Positions 1 through 8,239 of a stretch of 22,986 nucleotides of DNA are shown in pieces. Numbering within the stretch: the first letter of the stretch is position 1; each line of letters opens with the position of its first letter. Origin of the DNA: a virus; IMG/VR virus record IMGVR_UViG_3300031788_000112, positions 1-22,986 of that record, one strand, 5' to 3'. The position numbers and the translations under genes are program-made. The notes beneath the pieces were generated by a model. That model ran no database searches. It had not been told where the DNA came from and saw only the letters and a program-made list of their open reading frames with translations.

Positions 1-1672
1 TCGGCTGGTCCCGATTAATGAACTGCGTGAATGCTGTCAGCCAATCCGGCACCGCGAAGTTACGCAACGCCACATAGTCCCAATAGACGATGTTGTTGAC
101 CGTGGACATCTTGACTTGGGTAATCGAAAAACTACCGTTGATCCCGATGTCCGACAGTACAATCGTCTGCAATTGACCTGTGGCCAACCCGCCGCGCAAC
201 GTGGTTGCCAGGACAGACAAAGGAGGCTCTCCATTTTGGTAAGCGTATGTCTCTGCATCCGCGAGTAGTTGGTTCGGCGTGAGTGGCTGAGTAACGTTGA
301 TAAGCCCCTCATAAGTACCACCCGCGCCCTCAACAATATTGCGCTCCGCAAATCCCGCGTCGTTGTAGGCCTGTGCGATGCGCGCCGCGCTGGCCTGCGA
401 GGTCACAATCAGCGAGTCAAGCGATGTCAGGATGGTCGCGCCATTGGCCTGCGTAATGGTAGTAGAGCCCTGCGACCAATACCAATCCATGCCTCCGTCC
501 ACGCCAAGAATGCCCACCGTCTGCGTCACGTTGTTGAGCGAGATGCCTGGCGGGTTAAGTAGGGCGGTGGGCACGTTGAATGTCGTGCTCACGCCGTCGC
601 CATTAAATGTCGTGGTGATAGCGCCGATATTGACGTTCTGTCCCAGCGCATAGACGATGTTGGCAAGCTGATCGTGGCTCGTGGTCGCGCTCACCGACAC
701 CAGGACATTGTTGTCGCTGCCCGCGGTGTCATCCACATTCCACGGCGCGGCCACACTGGTGTGCTTCGCAAATGTGACGTTGCGCCAGGCGTCAAATTTC
801 CAATACCACACAGTGGTGCCATCGTTTGCGTACTGACAAACCTGATCGAATAGCTGAGCGATCACCGCGCCGGCCGCGCCGGGCAACTGGATACTTGGGC
901 CGGTATCGGGGATGTTGACCGTCACTCCCTCATCAATGAGATTGATTAATGCGATCTGCTTGAACACCTGGTCGGCTGTCCCCGAGTAAGTCTGCGCGTA
1001 CTCGGGGCGCACAATGCGCTTGTTGGGAATCGAGTCCCAGGCGGCACAGTTGCACGTGTAGGTAAATGGCGTCGTCGCCGCTGCATTAGTCGCCGCGCCC
1101 AAGCCCCCGCTGCCCGGCTGGAGTTGGTTGCTCACCGTCAAGCTGTCAATCGAGCCGCCGAAGATCTCGCCCACTGCCGAGTTGCTCGATTTGAGATAGA
1201 CCGGCTGTCCGAGACAGATGATCTGATTACGGATGAAATACGGATCGGTCGCGAAGATCACCAGGTCCAACGTGTCCCGCGTCCCCGTCGCAATGCTCGA
1301 CTGATACGAGATGCTGTCGAGTTGCGTCCCGCACGGCCGGAAGACCGCCACATTGCCGACGCCCGAATTGTAGTAGGTCGTCACCGCATTGTCGGCGATC
1401 TGCACAGACGTCGGCGAAATGTACGCCGTGATGGTGCTGTGGATTGTGCCGCCGGGCGTGACGTAGGGCGGCGTTATCGGGTCCACCGCGCCGGCCCCGA
1501 TAATCATGATCGGCATACCCACATCGTCTGGGGTGAACTGCACCGCCGCCGACTGTCCCGGGAGCGCCGGGAAGTTGACCATATCGATCACGTTGGAGCC
1601 GGCGGTCGATCTGCCGGGCCCCCATGTACCCACGAAAAATTCTAGAGTCGTACCGTCGTCTGGAACGATCAT
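1..1672 (-). CDS. Baseplate hub / tail-tip protein (3' end outside window)
   Basis: An open frame of about 557 codons starts at ATG 1672 and runs off the left edge without a stop, so only the N-terminal part is seen. The start lies one base after the tape measure stop (TGA-c-ATG), with GAGG about 8 bases upstream. The first half has beta-rich text with motifs such as TDPYFIRNQII and FGGSIDSL. Around residues 215-370 comes a stretch (AWDSIPNKRIV, ADQVFKQIAL, WYWKFDAWRNVTF) that resembles the hub domain of Tal/gp27-type proteins, which close the tail tube at its tip and carry fibres. Position directly after the tape measure is where Dit, Tal or minor tail proteins sit in siphoviruses. No separate Dit gene is visible, so this may combine both roles. 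The hub assignment is from pattern and position, not from a diagnostic motif. Confidence 0.7.
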   Translation of the reverse strand, partial: MIVPDDGTTLEFFVGTWGPGRSTAGSNVIDMVNFPALPGQSAAVQFTPDDVGMPIMIIGAGAVDPITPPYVTPGGTIHSTITAYISPTSVQIADNAVTTYYNSGVGNVAVFRPCGTQLDSISYQSSIATGTRDTLDLVIFATDPYFIRNQIICLGQPVYLKSSNSAVGEIFGGSIDSLTVSNQLQPGSGGLGAATNAAATTPFTYTCNCAAWDSIPNKRIVRPEYAQTYSGTADQVFKQIALINLIDEGVTVNIPDTGPSIQLPGAAGAVIAQLFDQVCQYANDGTTVWYWKFDAWRNVTFAKHTSVAAPWNVDDTAGSDNNVLVSVSATTSHDQLANIVYALGQNVNIGAITTTFNGDGVSTTFNVPTALLNPPGISLNNVTQTVGILGVDGGMDWYWSQGSTTITQANGATILTSLDSLIVTSQASAARIAQAYNDAGFAERNIVEGAGGTYEGLINVTQPLTPNQLLADAETYAYQNGEPPLSVLATTLRGGLATGQLQTIVLSDIGINGSFSITQVKMSTVNNIVYWDYVALRNFAVPDWLTAFTQFINRDQP

Positions 1673-1673
1673 G

Positions 1674-4600
1674 TCAGAACCTCGCGCCAGCCGTCCGCAG
1701 CGCGCGCGTCATGCCCTGGAGCACAGCCTGTTGGACGGCATTTGGATTGGAATTGGCGAAATTGGCGCCCTGAAAATTGGCATTGACCACGGGCGCCGCG
1801 GTGGCTGCTGGAGCCGCCGTCTGAAACCGGCTGGGCGTCGCGATTGGACCGGCCATGTCCGGGCCAATGCCAGGCAACGAGCCCGTGACGGGCGCCTGGT
1901 ATCCGCCTCCCGTGTAGCTCCCCGCATATCCGTCGCTCCACGCGACGGGCGTCGTGCCGATGCTGAGTGTCTCTGCCGGCGCTGTGGCGCTTGTAGTAGA
2001 GCTCGTGCTCCCTGTTAGGTTGAGCGGCTCCCACGAGATCTGGGAGGCTGAAGCCGTGACCGCGGCAGCGCTGGAGACCACGGCCTGCCCAAGTTGCTGC
2101 ATCGCGCCCGCCACTGTCTGCATCGACGCGGCGGCAGCCGTCATGGCGTCTGCGGTGTCAGCGGCGCTCGCCGTGGCGGCCGTCGCCGTGCCGGCAGCCG
2201 TCGAAACCGTTCCACCGCCTAACGTCAGGAGCAGATCCGATACCGGCGTGCTGCCGTTGCTGCTGGCTGCCACCGCGGCGGCCGTCGCCGTGCCGATATC
2301 GACTGGCGTGCCTTGGTCATCCACGAGCTCCACCAAGAATATCGAGCCGGGTGCCTGATAGATATAGGAACCGCCCGTGGGCGCTGCCGCTGCGGTTGCC
2401 GTGCTCGCCGTCGCGGTGCTGTTGGTCGTCGACGTCATCGACGTCGGCGACGTCGTCCCCGACGTCGCGCTGGGGTTCTGGATCGCACTAGCGCTTGCCT
2501 GCGCCGCCGCGACTGCCGCCTGGGCCGTGGTCACAGCCGACTGCGCGCTCTGGAGTTGCTCTGCCGTCACCAGTCCGGAGCCCGAGGAATACGACGCGGA
2601 CAGGTCCTTCAACGCCGCCTGAGCCACCGCAAGCGTCACCGCGGCCAGTGTAGCGGGGTCTGTGAGATTCTTCGGATTGGCCTGCTGCGCCGCTGCGGCT
2701 TCGTCCTGCTGCTCTTGGAGCGCCAGGGCGGTCGCAGGGAGTGGTACTTCCGTGATGACAATGCCGCCCATCCCGGTCGACGGGCTCTCTTTGAGCGTAT
2801 AGCCAGATTGCGCGCTCAAGTTCATTGGGCTCGTGCCGGCGCCATTACCGATGCCCAGGAAGTCCTGAAGCGCTTCGGTATTTGCCACTTGCTGTGTGTA
2901 CTGCGCGTTCAGCGCTGCGGTATTTTTGATGATGGACGCTGTCGTCGCATCAATAATGCTCGGGGATGCCGCTTGCTGTGTGTCCAGGTTTTTCTGCGCT
3001 GTCGTCACGGCATTCTGCGCTGCCACCAAAACATCCAGCGAAACCTTCTGGTTCTGATATGCGGTGGTCACGTCCTGGAGTTTGGCTTGCGCCGTGGCCA
3101 ACTCAATCACCGCCTCGGAATACTGGTCAGTGAGACTCTGTACACCGGTGGCCGCCGCTGCGTTGTTTTCATCGACCGCAATCTGCGCATTCAGCACAGC
3201 CGTCGCAGCCGTCGCGTACTGATTGTAAGTGTCCTCACCCGCTTTATACGCCGCCGTCACGTCATCGAGCTTTGCCTTCGCTGCTGCCAGCGTCATTTCC
3301 GCGCCGGCCCACGCCGCAGTGTTGCCCTGCAACCCAGTGTTGGCCACCGCCTGTGCGGCATCCAGGTCTTCCTGCGCTTTCTCCACCGTCTTTACAGCGG
3401 CAGCGTACTTCGTGGCCGATCCCTCTCCGGTGTTCATCAGGTCCACTTGCTGCTGTAGTTTCGCCTGGGATTGTCCCAGCTCATTCGACAGCACGGCCAG
3501 CGCTGCGCCCTCCGTCCCAATACCGGCAGTCATGATGGCCTGAGACGCAACCATGTCCTGCTGGGCTATCGTCATTTGGGTGCGGTCGTTAATGAGTTTG
3601 ACCTCAGATGTGACTAAGTTCTCCTCTGCCGTTTGCAGATTTTTGGTGGCCGATGTCGACCCGTCTTGTGCCTGCTGCCAGTCCCGATACTGAGAGGTCA
3701 ACAGCATGACCTTGGCCTGGTCCGTGTCGAGCGTCGTGTTCAAGTCGAATAAGTGCGCCTGCTGCGAGACCGCAGCATCCGCCGAGAGTTGCTGCGCTGC
3801 CGCCAGCGTATTGGTGTTTGGACCCAGCGCTAAAGCCGCGTCGTTGATCGCCGCCATTGTGCCAGGCATCGGCGCGATGGCAATACCGGCCGCATTCGCA
3901 CTGGAAGTCAACCCCTGATAAGCCACGTCCACGTCATGTGCGCTGGCAGCCACACCGTTCGACATCGGAATGCCTAACTCATAACTGTTGAGCACCGCAT
4001 CATAGACAGCCTTCGACTGCTGATACGCTGCCGTCTGTTGTTGCGTCGTCTCGGTGAGCGATACGATTCCCTTCTGAAGTTCGCCAGAGGCGTCCGTGAC
4101 GATGTGCAAGTTGGCACCGATGGACGTGAGGTACTCGCTGAAGCCGTTGCCGACTGCCGCCTTTTCTTTGGTGTCGAGTTCCATCAAGAGCGCATTGTAT
4201 TGCGTCTGGGTGATGATTCCCTCCGCAAATGCCTTCGTGACCTGGGCCGAAGCCGCGGCTAGTTCTTGCGTGCTTGTTGCCGACGTCACGACGCCAGTAA
4301 TGTACTTCGAAAAATCTGCGTCTGTGAGGCCTTGTACGCTGGAGTGCGCTTGGTCCAGCCGCATCTTCAGATCTATGAGGCTGAACACGGCCGCCCCGAT
4401 GCCTATCACCAGCACGCCGCCCAGGATCGCGCCCAGGCCGCCCACTTCCACTCCGGCCGCCTCAGCCTCGGCGGCAGTGGTGGAGGCGGTAATCCCGAAC
4501 GTGCTCAGTAGTCCGGTGGCAGCAGGCAAAAGATTCTGGAGCCCCTGCACACCAAGCCCGATAGCAGCCAATCCCGCGGTCACTGGCACGGCTGCCGCAG

Positions 4601-5777
4601 CCAGCACCCCTGCCGCTACCACGACGTCCTTAATGGGCCCGGGAAGTTGATTGAACGCTTCCACTGTATTCGTAATGAACGGCACGATATCGGTCTTTGT
4701 GAACTGCACCAAGTCCGCGATGACAGGAAGCAGCGCTTGCCCCACCTGCTCCATGGTGGCATCCCAGGCATCCGCAAGCTCCTGCCATTGGCCGCTGAAA
4801 GTCTGGTTCGCGACCTGCTCCGCGGTGCCTCCAAGTTTCTGGAGCGCTGTATCCAAAACCTGAATACGATCCGTCTGCTCCATGGTCTTGAACATCTCGG
4901 ACACGGTGGACGCGGTGGCGTCGGCGCTCGGGTCCACTTGGTCCATGGCCGTCGCAAGAGACTGGAGCGACAGCCCGAGATTCTGCATGGTGCGCACGCT
5001 GGCAGTGCCGGCCGTCGCCATCTGGTCGAAACGCGCAGCGGCAGACACGATATCCGTGCCCATCAGCGCGGCACCATCGGCCACCAGCGCGAGCTGCGCT
5101 GTCACATCGGCGGTGGGCCCCAGCATCGCCTGCATGCGCGTGCCGGCGGTCAGCAGCGACGGGAAGGCCAACCCGTCCGACATGCCGAGTTGCTCCAGCC
5201 CCTCGATTGTGGTGTTGGCCGCTTCGCCGCTGCCCGTCAGTGTGGTGAGCGCGATACTCGCGTGCGTGACGTTATCCGCCGCCGTCAGTGCTTCGCTGCC
5301 GAACTCCTTGAGCCCTTCCGTGATGGCCAGCGCCTCGCCCACTGCGAGTAGCCCCTCTGCCATCTCGCCCAGTTTGCTGCCGGCCTCTCCCGCGCTTTCG
5401 GCCGCCTCGTTGGCCGCATCCGACATGCCACCGATGCCGCCAGCCGCGTCGTCTGCCGCGCCTCCGGCCGCCGCTGCCGCATCCCCGAAACCCGAGACTG
5501 ATCCGGCCGCAGTGTCCGCGCTGGTTCCCACTTCTTCCAGCATCGATGCGCACTGATCTATGGCGGATTCGAGCGTTGATCCAGATGCAACCAGCGCGGC
5601 CACCGCTGAGTCGAAATCCGTGGTCGCGCTGGCCGCCGTGGTGAACGATTGGGCAATGCTGTCGCCGGCCGCCGCGGCCGCCTGCTGTGCATCGCTGAAG
5701 GCGTCCTTGAGGTCGGAGTAGTCCGCTCCGATGGAGATATTTACGCCGCCAATATTCTCGCTGCCGTCATCAGCCAT
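1674..5777 (-). CDS. Tail tape measure protein
   Basis: A 1367-residue protein, by far the longest gene, placed after the tail chaperones as in lambda gpH and its relatives. It fixes tail length and is ejected with the DNA. Residues 1-340 are Ala/Ser/Thr-rich helices including a typical tape-measure core (LTTLTGSGEAANTTIEGL, QLALVADGAALMGTDIVSAA, FSGQWQELADAWDATMEQVG). Residues about 385-470 hold hydrophobic segments, possibly membrane-inserting on ejection. Residues about 760-1110 contain four copies of a helical repeat of roughly 60 residues. The C-terminus is low-complexity Ala/Thr/Ser, ending in a short conserved-looking tail (NFQGANFANSNP). At about 0.15 nm per residue the tail would be near 200 nm. 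The ATG overlaps the stop of the upstream chaperone frame by 8 bases, with GGTGA just before it. Confidence 0.95.
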   Translation of the reverse strand: MADDGSENIGGVNISIGADYSDLKDAFSDAQQAAAAAGDSIAQSFTTAASATTDFDSAVAALVASGSTLESAIDQCASMLEEVGTSADTAAGSVSGFGDAAAAAGGAADDAAGGIGGMSDAANEAAESAGEAGSKLGEMAEGLLAVGEALAITEGLKEFGSEALTAADNVTHASIALTTLTGSGEAANTTIEGLEQLGMSDGLAFPSLLTAGTRMQAMLGPTADVTAQLALVADGAALMGTDIVSAAARFDQMATAGTASVRTMQNLGLSLQSLATAMDQVDPSADATASTVSEMFKTMEQTDRIQVLDTALQKLGGTAEQVANQTFSGQWQELADAWDATMEQVGQALLPVIADLVQFTKTDIVPFITNTVEAFNQLPGPIKDVVVAAGVLAAAAVPVTAGLAAIGLGVQGLQNLLPAATGLLSTFGITASTTAAEAEAAGVEVGGLGAILGGVLVIGIGAAVFSLIDLKMRLDQAHSSVQGLTDADFSKYITGVVTSATSTQELAAASAQVTKAFAEGIITQTQYNALLMELDTKEKAAVGNGFSEYLTSIGANLHIVTDASGELQKGIVSLTETTQQQTAAYQQSKAVYDAVLNSYELGIPMSNGVAASAHDVDVAYQGLTSSANAAGIAIAPMPGTMAAINDAALALGPNTNTLAAAQQLSADAAVSQQAHLFDLNTTLDTDQAKVMLLTSQYRDWQQAQDGSTSATKNLQTAEENLVTSEVKLINDRTQMTIAQQDMVASQAIMTAGIGTEGAALAVLSNELGQSQAKLQQQVDLMNTGEGSATKYAAAVKTVEKAQEDLDAAQAVANTGLQGNTAAWAGAEMTLAAAKAKLDDVTAAYKAGEDTYNQYATAATAVLNAQIAVDENNAAAATGVQSLTDQYSEAVIELATAQAKLQDVTTAYQNQKVSLDVLVAAQNAVTTAQKNLDTQQAASPSIIDATTASIIKNTAALNAQYTQQVANTEALQDFLGIGNGAGTSPMNLSAQSGYTLKESPSTGMGGIVITEVPLPATALALQEQQDEAAAAQQANPKNLTDPATLAAVTLAVAQAALKDLSASYSSGSGLVTAEQLQSAQSAVTTAQAAVAAAQASASAIQNPSATSGTTSPTSMTSTTNSTATASTATAAAAPTGGSYIYQAPGSIFLVELVDDQGTPVDIGTATAAAVAASSNGSTPVSDLLLTLGGGTVSTAAGTATAATASAADTADAMTAAAASMQTVAGAMQQLGQAVVSSAAAVTASASQISWEPLNLTGSTSSTTSATAPAETLSIGTTPVAWSDGYAGSYTGGGYQAPVTGSLPGIGPDMAGPIATPSRFQTAAPAATAAPVVNANFQGANFANSNPNAVQQAVLQGMTRALRTAGARF

Positions 5778-6210
5778 TTGTCACCGCCTGCGCCCGCCCT
5801 GGGGGCACTCGTTGATTTGCGCGCGCCTGCGCCGCCGCAGCCGCCACTTCGAGCGCGGCGCGGAGCGCGGTCTTTTTGGCGGCCAAGGATTGCCGCGGCC
5901 AGCCTTTCGGCAGCCGTACCACCTTGCCATCCTTGGTTGTTCCGGTGGCATAGGGATCTTCGCCCCCGGCCGCCATGACCTTGACCCGGTGCAGCGCGTA
6001 GTACTCGCGCCGGGTGAGCGACCAGAAGCGTCGTTCAGACAGACCAAGGCCCACGGGAGATGTCCCGTAGGCCCAGAGGTCTATCCAGTAGTCCTCGCTC
6101 AGTTCGTCAGTGCCGGCGGATCCGCCGTCGCTGGCGGCGCCGCCGGAGGAACCGACGCCAGCAAGCGTTTTGATATTGCCTGATCGACCGCCTGGCAGAT
6201 CGCTTTCCAT
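5770..6210 (-). CDS. Tail assembly chaperone, T part of a G-T frameshift fusion
   Basis: This frame is open from about 6243 to its stop at 5770 and overlaps the 3' end of the upstream G-like gene by more than 100 bases in the -1 frame, the same arrangement as lambda G and T. It is probably made mainly as a fusion: 113 residues of G, a slip at the AAA codon 6170-6168, then 132 residues of T, about 245 in all. The T part carries the WIDLWAYG and RRFWSLTRREY signature seen in many phage G-T proteins, followed by a basic, Ala-rich C-terminus. Such fusions recruit tail tube subunits to the tape measure and are absent from the finished tail. The ATG at 6210 lacks a clear ribosome binding site, which also argues against independent translation. 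Confidence 0.85.
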   Translation of the reverse strand: MESDLPGGRSGNIKTLAGVGSSGGAASDGGSAGTDELSEDYWIDLWAYGTSPVGLGLSERRFWSLTRREYYALHRVKVMAAGGEDPYATGTTKDGKVVRLPKGWPRQSLAAKKTALRAALEVAAAAAQARANQRVPPGRAQAVTNG

Positions 6211-6506
6211 GCGGCCTGCGAGTCCGGTAAGTCTGAGATGGTCTTAGCCCACTCTTTCGCCGTTGGCGCCCGGTCTGTGTAGTTCTCGGAGACGCATGCC
6301 GCGAACATATCGCACATCGATGCCACGCCGCGCGGATCGGCCGCGCCGGCAAATCTCTGCGCGGTGAGGATCTGGAGGCATCCGGCCAGCGTCATGCCGG
6401 CCAACGAGAGTTGATACTCCGCAAAGAACGAGCAGCGTACCACCAGCGTGCGGTCACCGATGGTCACCAGGGGGTTGACCACTCCCGAGGTTTCGAGTTT
6501 GTCCAT
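6099..6506 (-). CDS. Tail assembly chaperone, G-like protein
   Basis: A 135-residue protein between the tail tube and the tape measure, the fixed position of lambda gpG. It coats the tape measure during tail assembly. The fold appears mostly helical (FFAEYQLSLAGMTLAGCLQIL, ENYTDRAPTAKEWAKTI) with a Pro/Ala-rich tail from residue about 117 that lies in the frameshift overlap. The start ATG has GGTGA five bases upstream. The 3' end overlaps the T frame, and the slip site with its hairpin lies at codons 112-113. Identification rests on position, size and the overlap architecture. Confidence 0.85.
   Translation of the reverse strand: MDKLETSGVVNPLVTIGDRTLVVRCSFFAEYQLSLAGMTLAGCLQILTAQRFAGAADPRGVASMCDMFAACVSENYTDRAPTAKEWAKTISDLPDSQAAWKAICQAVDQAISKRLLASVPPAAPPATADPPALTN
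6128..6173 (-). promoter_or_regulatory. Programmed -1 ribosomal frameshift site with hairpin
   Basis: In the G frame the codons read TCA-AAA-CGC (6173-6165). A tRNA on AAA can re-pair perfectly after slipping back one base. Three to five bases downstream a GC-rich hairpin forms: bases 6164-6156 pair with 6136-6128 (core GCTGGCG with CGCCAGC, plus T-A and T-G pairs), loop 19 bases. A shift of -1 is exactly what joins the G frame to the T frame. The heptamer is not the canonical X-XXY-YYZ, because the preceding TCA codon cannot re-pair, so the exact slip codon is an inference. Confidence 0.65.
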
Positions 6507-6523
6507 ACGTCACCGCCGCGCGA

Positions 6524-6961
6524 CTACGTGAAGAGCACCTGTCCGGTGATTGTGAATGTCACATCCGCGGTGACCACGCCGGCCACTGGCTCCTTGGTGC
6601 TCCATTTGGAGATGGACGCCTGGAAGTGCCAGTCGGTTTCCCCATCGCTGAACGCGAGTTGGAACCAGCGGATGCCGGAGAATCCATTGGTCGCGAACAC
6701 CGCCAACAGCGCCTGGTGTCCGGTGTCCGATGGAATAAAGTACAGCGGCAATGTCACGTCGCCGCCGTCGATCAGCGTGGTGATTTTCTCACGCCATGGA
6801 ACGGTGTTGCTGTGGCTCGTGACATCCACCACAGCCTTGCTCATGCCAGGACCGGTGTAGTCGCCGACGTTGGCGATGGGCGCGCCGTACGCCGGCGGCG
6901 ATGCAGTCGAGCCGAGGTATAGGTACGTGTTAATTGCGGGCAGTGCGATCGGTGTGCTCAT
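6524..6961 (-). CDS. Major tail tube protein
   Basis: A 145-residue protein with the layout of TP901-1/lambda gpV-type tube subunits: a short N-terminal arm, a beta-sandwich with KAVVDVTSHSNT, LIDGGDVTLPLYF and FQASISKWSTKEPV, and a final strand DVTFTITG. These subunits stack as rings to make the tail tube. It has the best Shine-Dalgarno site of the module (AAGGAGAG, 9 bases before ATG), which suits a protein needed in hundreds of copies. It lies between the tail terminator and the chaperones. Confidence 0.9.
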   Translation of the reverse strand: MSTPIALPAINTYLYLGSTASPPAYGAPIANVGDYTGPGMSKAVVDVTSHSNTVPWREKITTLIDGGDVTLPLYFIPSDTGHQALLAVFATNGFSGIRWFQLAFSDGETDWHFQASISKWSTKEPVAGVVTADVTFTITGQVLFT

Positions 6962-6978
6962 GGTCGTTTCTCTCCTTA

Positions 6979-7422
6979 TTACGTGTTGAGGTTGTTGAAG
7001 ACTCGGTACTCCAGTGTTTCGACGTATGCGGGCGGTTGGAGATTAAAATCCATCCCCGCCCGCTGATTGAGTTTGAAGCTCGGAAATTGCGGTGGCGTTG
7101 TCGGTGGACTTGCAAATTGCTGCGCGCTCATCAGATCGACGGTGCCAAACCACGTGTCAATGGCAGCCGCCACGCCGCGCGCCGTCTCGGCGTCGAAGTC
7201 CAGCACGTCTAGCTGTATCCGGATCTGCTCTGCTGCCAGGCGCCCGGAAGCGGCATACATTGGCAGCGTCGAGACGCGCAGCAGTCGGACACAGGCGCCG
7301 CGCTGGATATAGCCCTGGGGGAGTTGGCGGTCGAACCAGCGGAACAAGCCCGCGCTGGCGAGCAACCCCGATAGGGTGGGGTCCGCGCTGGCCAGCGTCC
7401 GCAGTTTGACCTCTGCCGTCAT
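6979..7422 (-). CDS. Tail terminator / tail completion protein (DUF3168-like)
   Basis: A 147-residue protein whose text matches the pattern of DUF3168-type tail terminators: an N-terminal helix (TLASADPTLSGLLASAGLF), a strand with RGACVRLLRVST, then IRIQLDVLDFDAETARGVAAAI and a C-terminal half ending in YVETLEYRVFNN. These proteins cap the finished tail tube and present it to the head. It starts inside the stop of the upstream DUF2778 gene (4-base overlap) and is followed 17 bases later by the tail tube gene. The family call is from pattern and position. Confidence 0.75.
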   Translation of the reverse strand: MTAEVKLRTLASADPTLSGLLASAGLFRWFDRQLPQGYIQRGACVRLLRVSTLPMYAASGRLAAEQIRIQLDVLDFDAETARGVAAAIDTWFGTVDLMSAQQFASPPTTPPQFPSFKLNQRAGMDFNLQPPAYVETLEYRVFNNLNT

Positions 7423-7784
7423 GCAGTCACCTTGAGGTCGCGATCCTTCGACCCCGAGATTTCGAGGCGCTCCGGTCGTGCCAAAATAATGCAGCCCTTC
7501 GACGCGCCGCCGGGGTGTTGGAACGAGTCGCCGTGGATCATGAATCCCGTGCGCCCGAAAGTCACCGTCCCTTTTTGCTCTGTCAAGTGCATCACCAGCG
7601 GCCCGTCAAAAGTCGAGTCGAACGCGCCGCCAATGGTCCACATGCCTTGCGGTATGGGTCCTACATCAGGCTCGCTTTGCAGTGCCGGCTTGTTCTTGCC
7701 GGCGCCGAAACCTGAGTAGCCGTAGCACAACAGCGTGCCGTCTGGCCGCTGCATTGCTCCCGTCGATTGGCTGTAGGTCCACAT
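7419..7784 (-). CDS. DUF2778 / Tlde1-like L,D-transpeptidase-fold protein
   Basis: A 121-residue protein that opens with MWTYSQSTGAM and contains GYSGFGAGKN (22-31), VGPIPQGMW (41-49) and the block IHGDSFQHPGGASKGCII (83-100) with a later R103. These are the signature elements of DUF2778, to which the type VI secretion effector Tlde1 belongs. That effector cuts or exchanges bonds in peptidoglycan stem peptides through a catalytic Cys. H84, D86 and C98 would be the active residues and all are present. There is no signal peptide. It sits in the neck-gene slot between head closure (TGATG overlap) and tail terminator (4-base overlap), so it may be virion-borne or used in lysis. The family is clear; its role here is inferred. 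Confidence 0.85.
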   Translation of the reverse strand: MWTYSQSTGAMQRPDGTLLCYGYSGFGAGKNKPALQSEPDVGPIPQGMWTIGGAFDSTFDGPLVMHLTEQKGTVTFGRTGFMIHGDSFQHPGGASKGCIILARPERLEISGSKDRDLKVTA

Positions 7785-8239
7785 CAGATCGTGCTCAGCC
7801 TCACTGTCATGCGAGTCATTTGGGACTGGGAATCGGACTCGACACCTAGGATGTCGTACAGATAGCCGTCGATTAGATTGCCGCTGCCATCGTTCGCACC
7901 GATCAACGCCGCCCAGGCGCCGGCCGGCGAGCCTTCACCGCGCCATCCCGCATCGAGTTGCGGGTACCATGCATCGAGGAGCACGTGATGCAACTCAGCA
8001 GCGGTGATTTCGGCGAGCGCCTTGACCTCGGTCGCCTGCACGCGCGCGCTGCTGGGAGGCGGCGCGGTGCAGGGGATCGCTACGAGCCCCGCCACGTCAC
8101 TGTACCGCCCGTCAGGGGCGCCGCTCGGGCCGAAGTTGCCCGATGGTGCCTGGATTGTGCAGAGGCTCACCAGGCGCCCTGTGGCCACCACCGCGGGCAT
8201 CACCATCTGGATTGCCATGCCAATACAGTCCTGGTTCAT
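7784..8239 (-). CDS. Head closure / neck protein
   Basis: A 151-residue protein in the position of head-closure (stopper) proteins, between the adaptor and the tail terminator. The text has a small beta-barrel look: RLVSLCTIQAPSGNFG, GLVAIPCTAPP, EVKALAEITAAELHHVLL, GYLYDILGVESDSQSQMTRM and VRLS at the C-terminus, as in many phage neck proteins where the last strands carry the linear-peptide DIxxVxxD-type pattern. It would close the portal channel after packaging and dock the tail. It overlaps the upstream gene by 4 bases and shares TGATG with the downstream one, so all are translated together. Confidence 0.7.
   Translation of the reverse strand: MNQDCIGMAIQMVMPAVVATGRLVSLCTIQAPSGNFGPSGAPDGRYSDVAGLVAIPCTAPPPSSARVQATEVKALAEITAAELHHVLLDAWYPQLDAGWRGEGSPAGAWAALIGANDGSGNLIDGYLYDILGVESDSQSQMTRMTVRLSTI

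Noticed and set aside
2313-3458. Long plus-strand open frame of 381 codons opposite the tape measure gene
   Set aside because: Arg/Cys/His-rich text without any domain pattern, fully inside a well-supported minus-strand gene. It is a high-GC shadow, as are the plus-strand frames at 4647-5556, 10693-11553, 11523-12323 and 17083-17823.
6163-6210. Lambda-type slip heptamer near TGGAAAG at 6209-6203
   Set aside because: It resembles the lambda GGGAAAG site, but it is in the wrong phase relative to the G frame, so tRNAs would not re-pair after a -1 slip.
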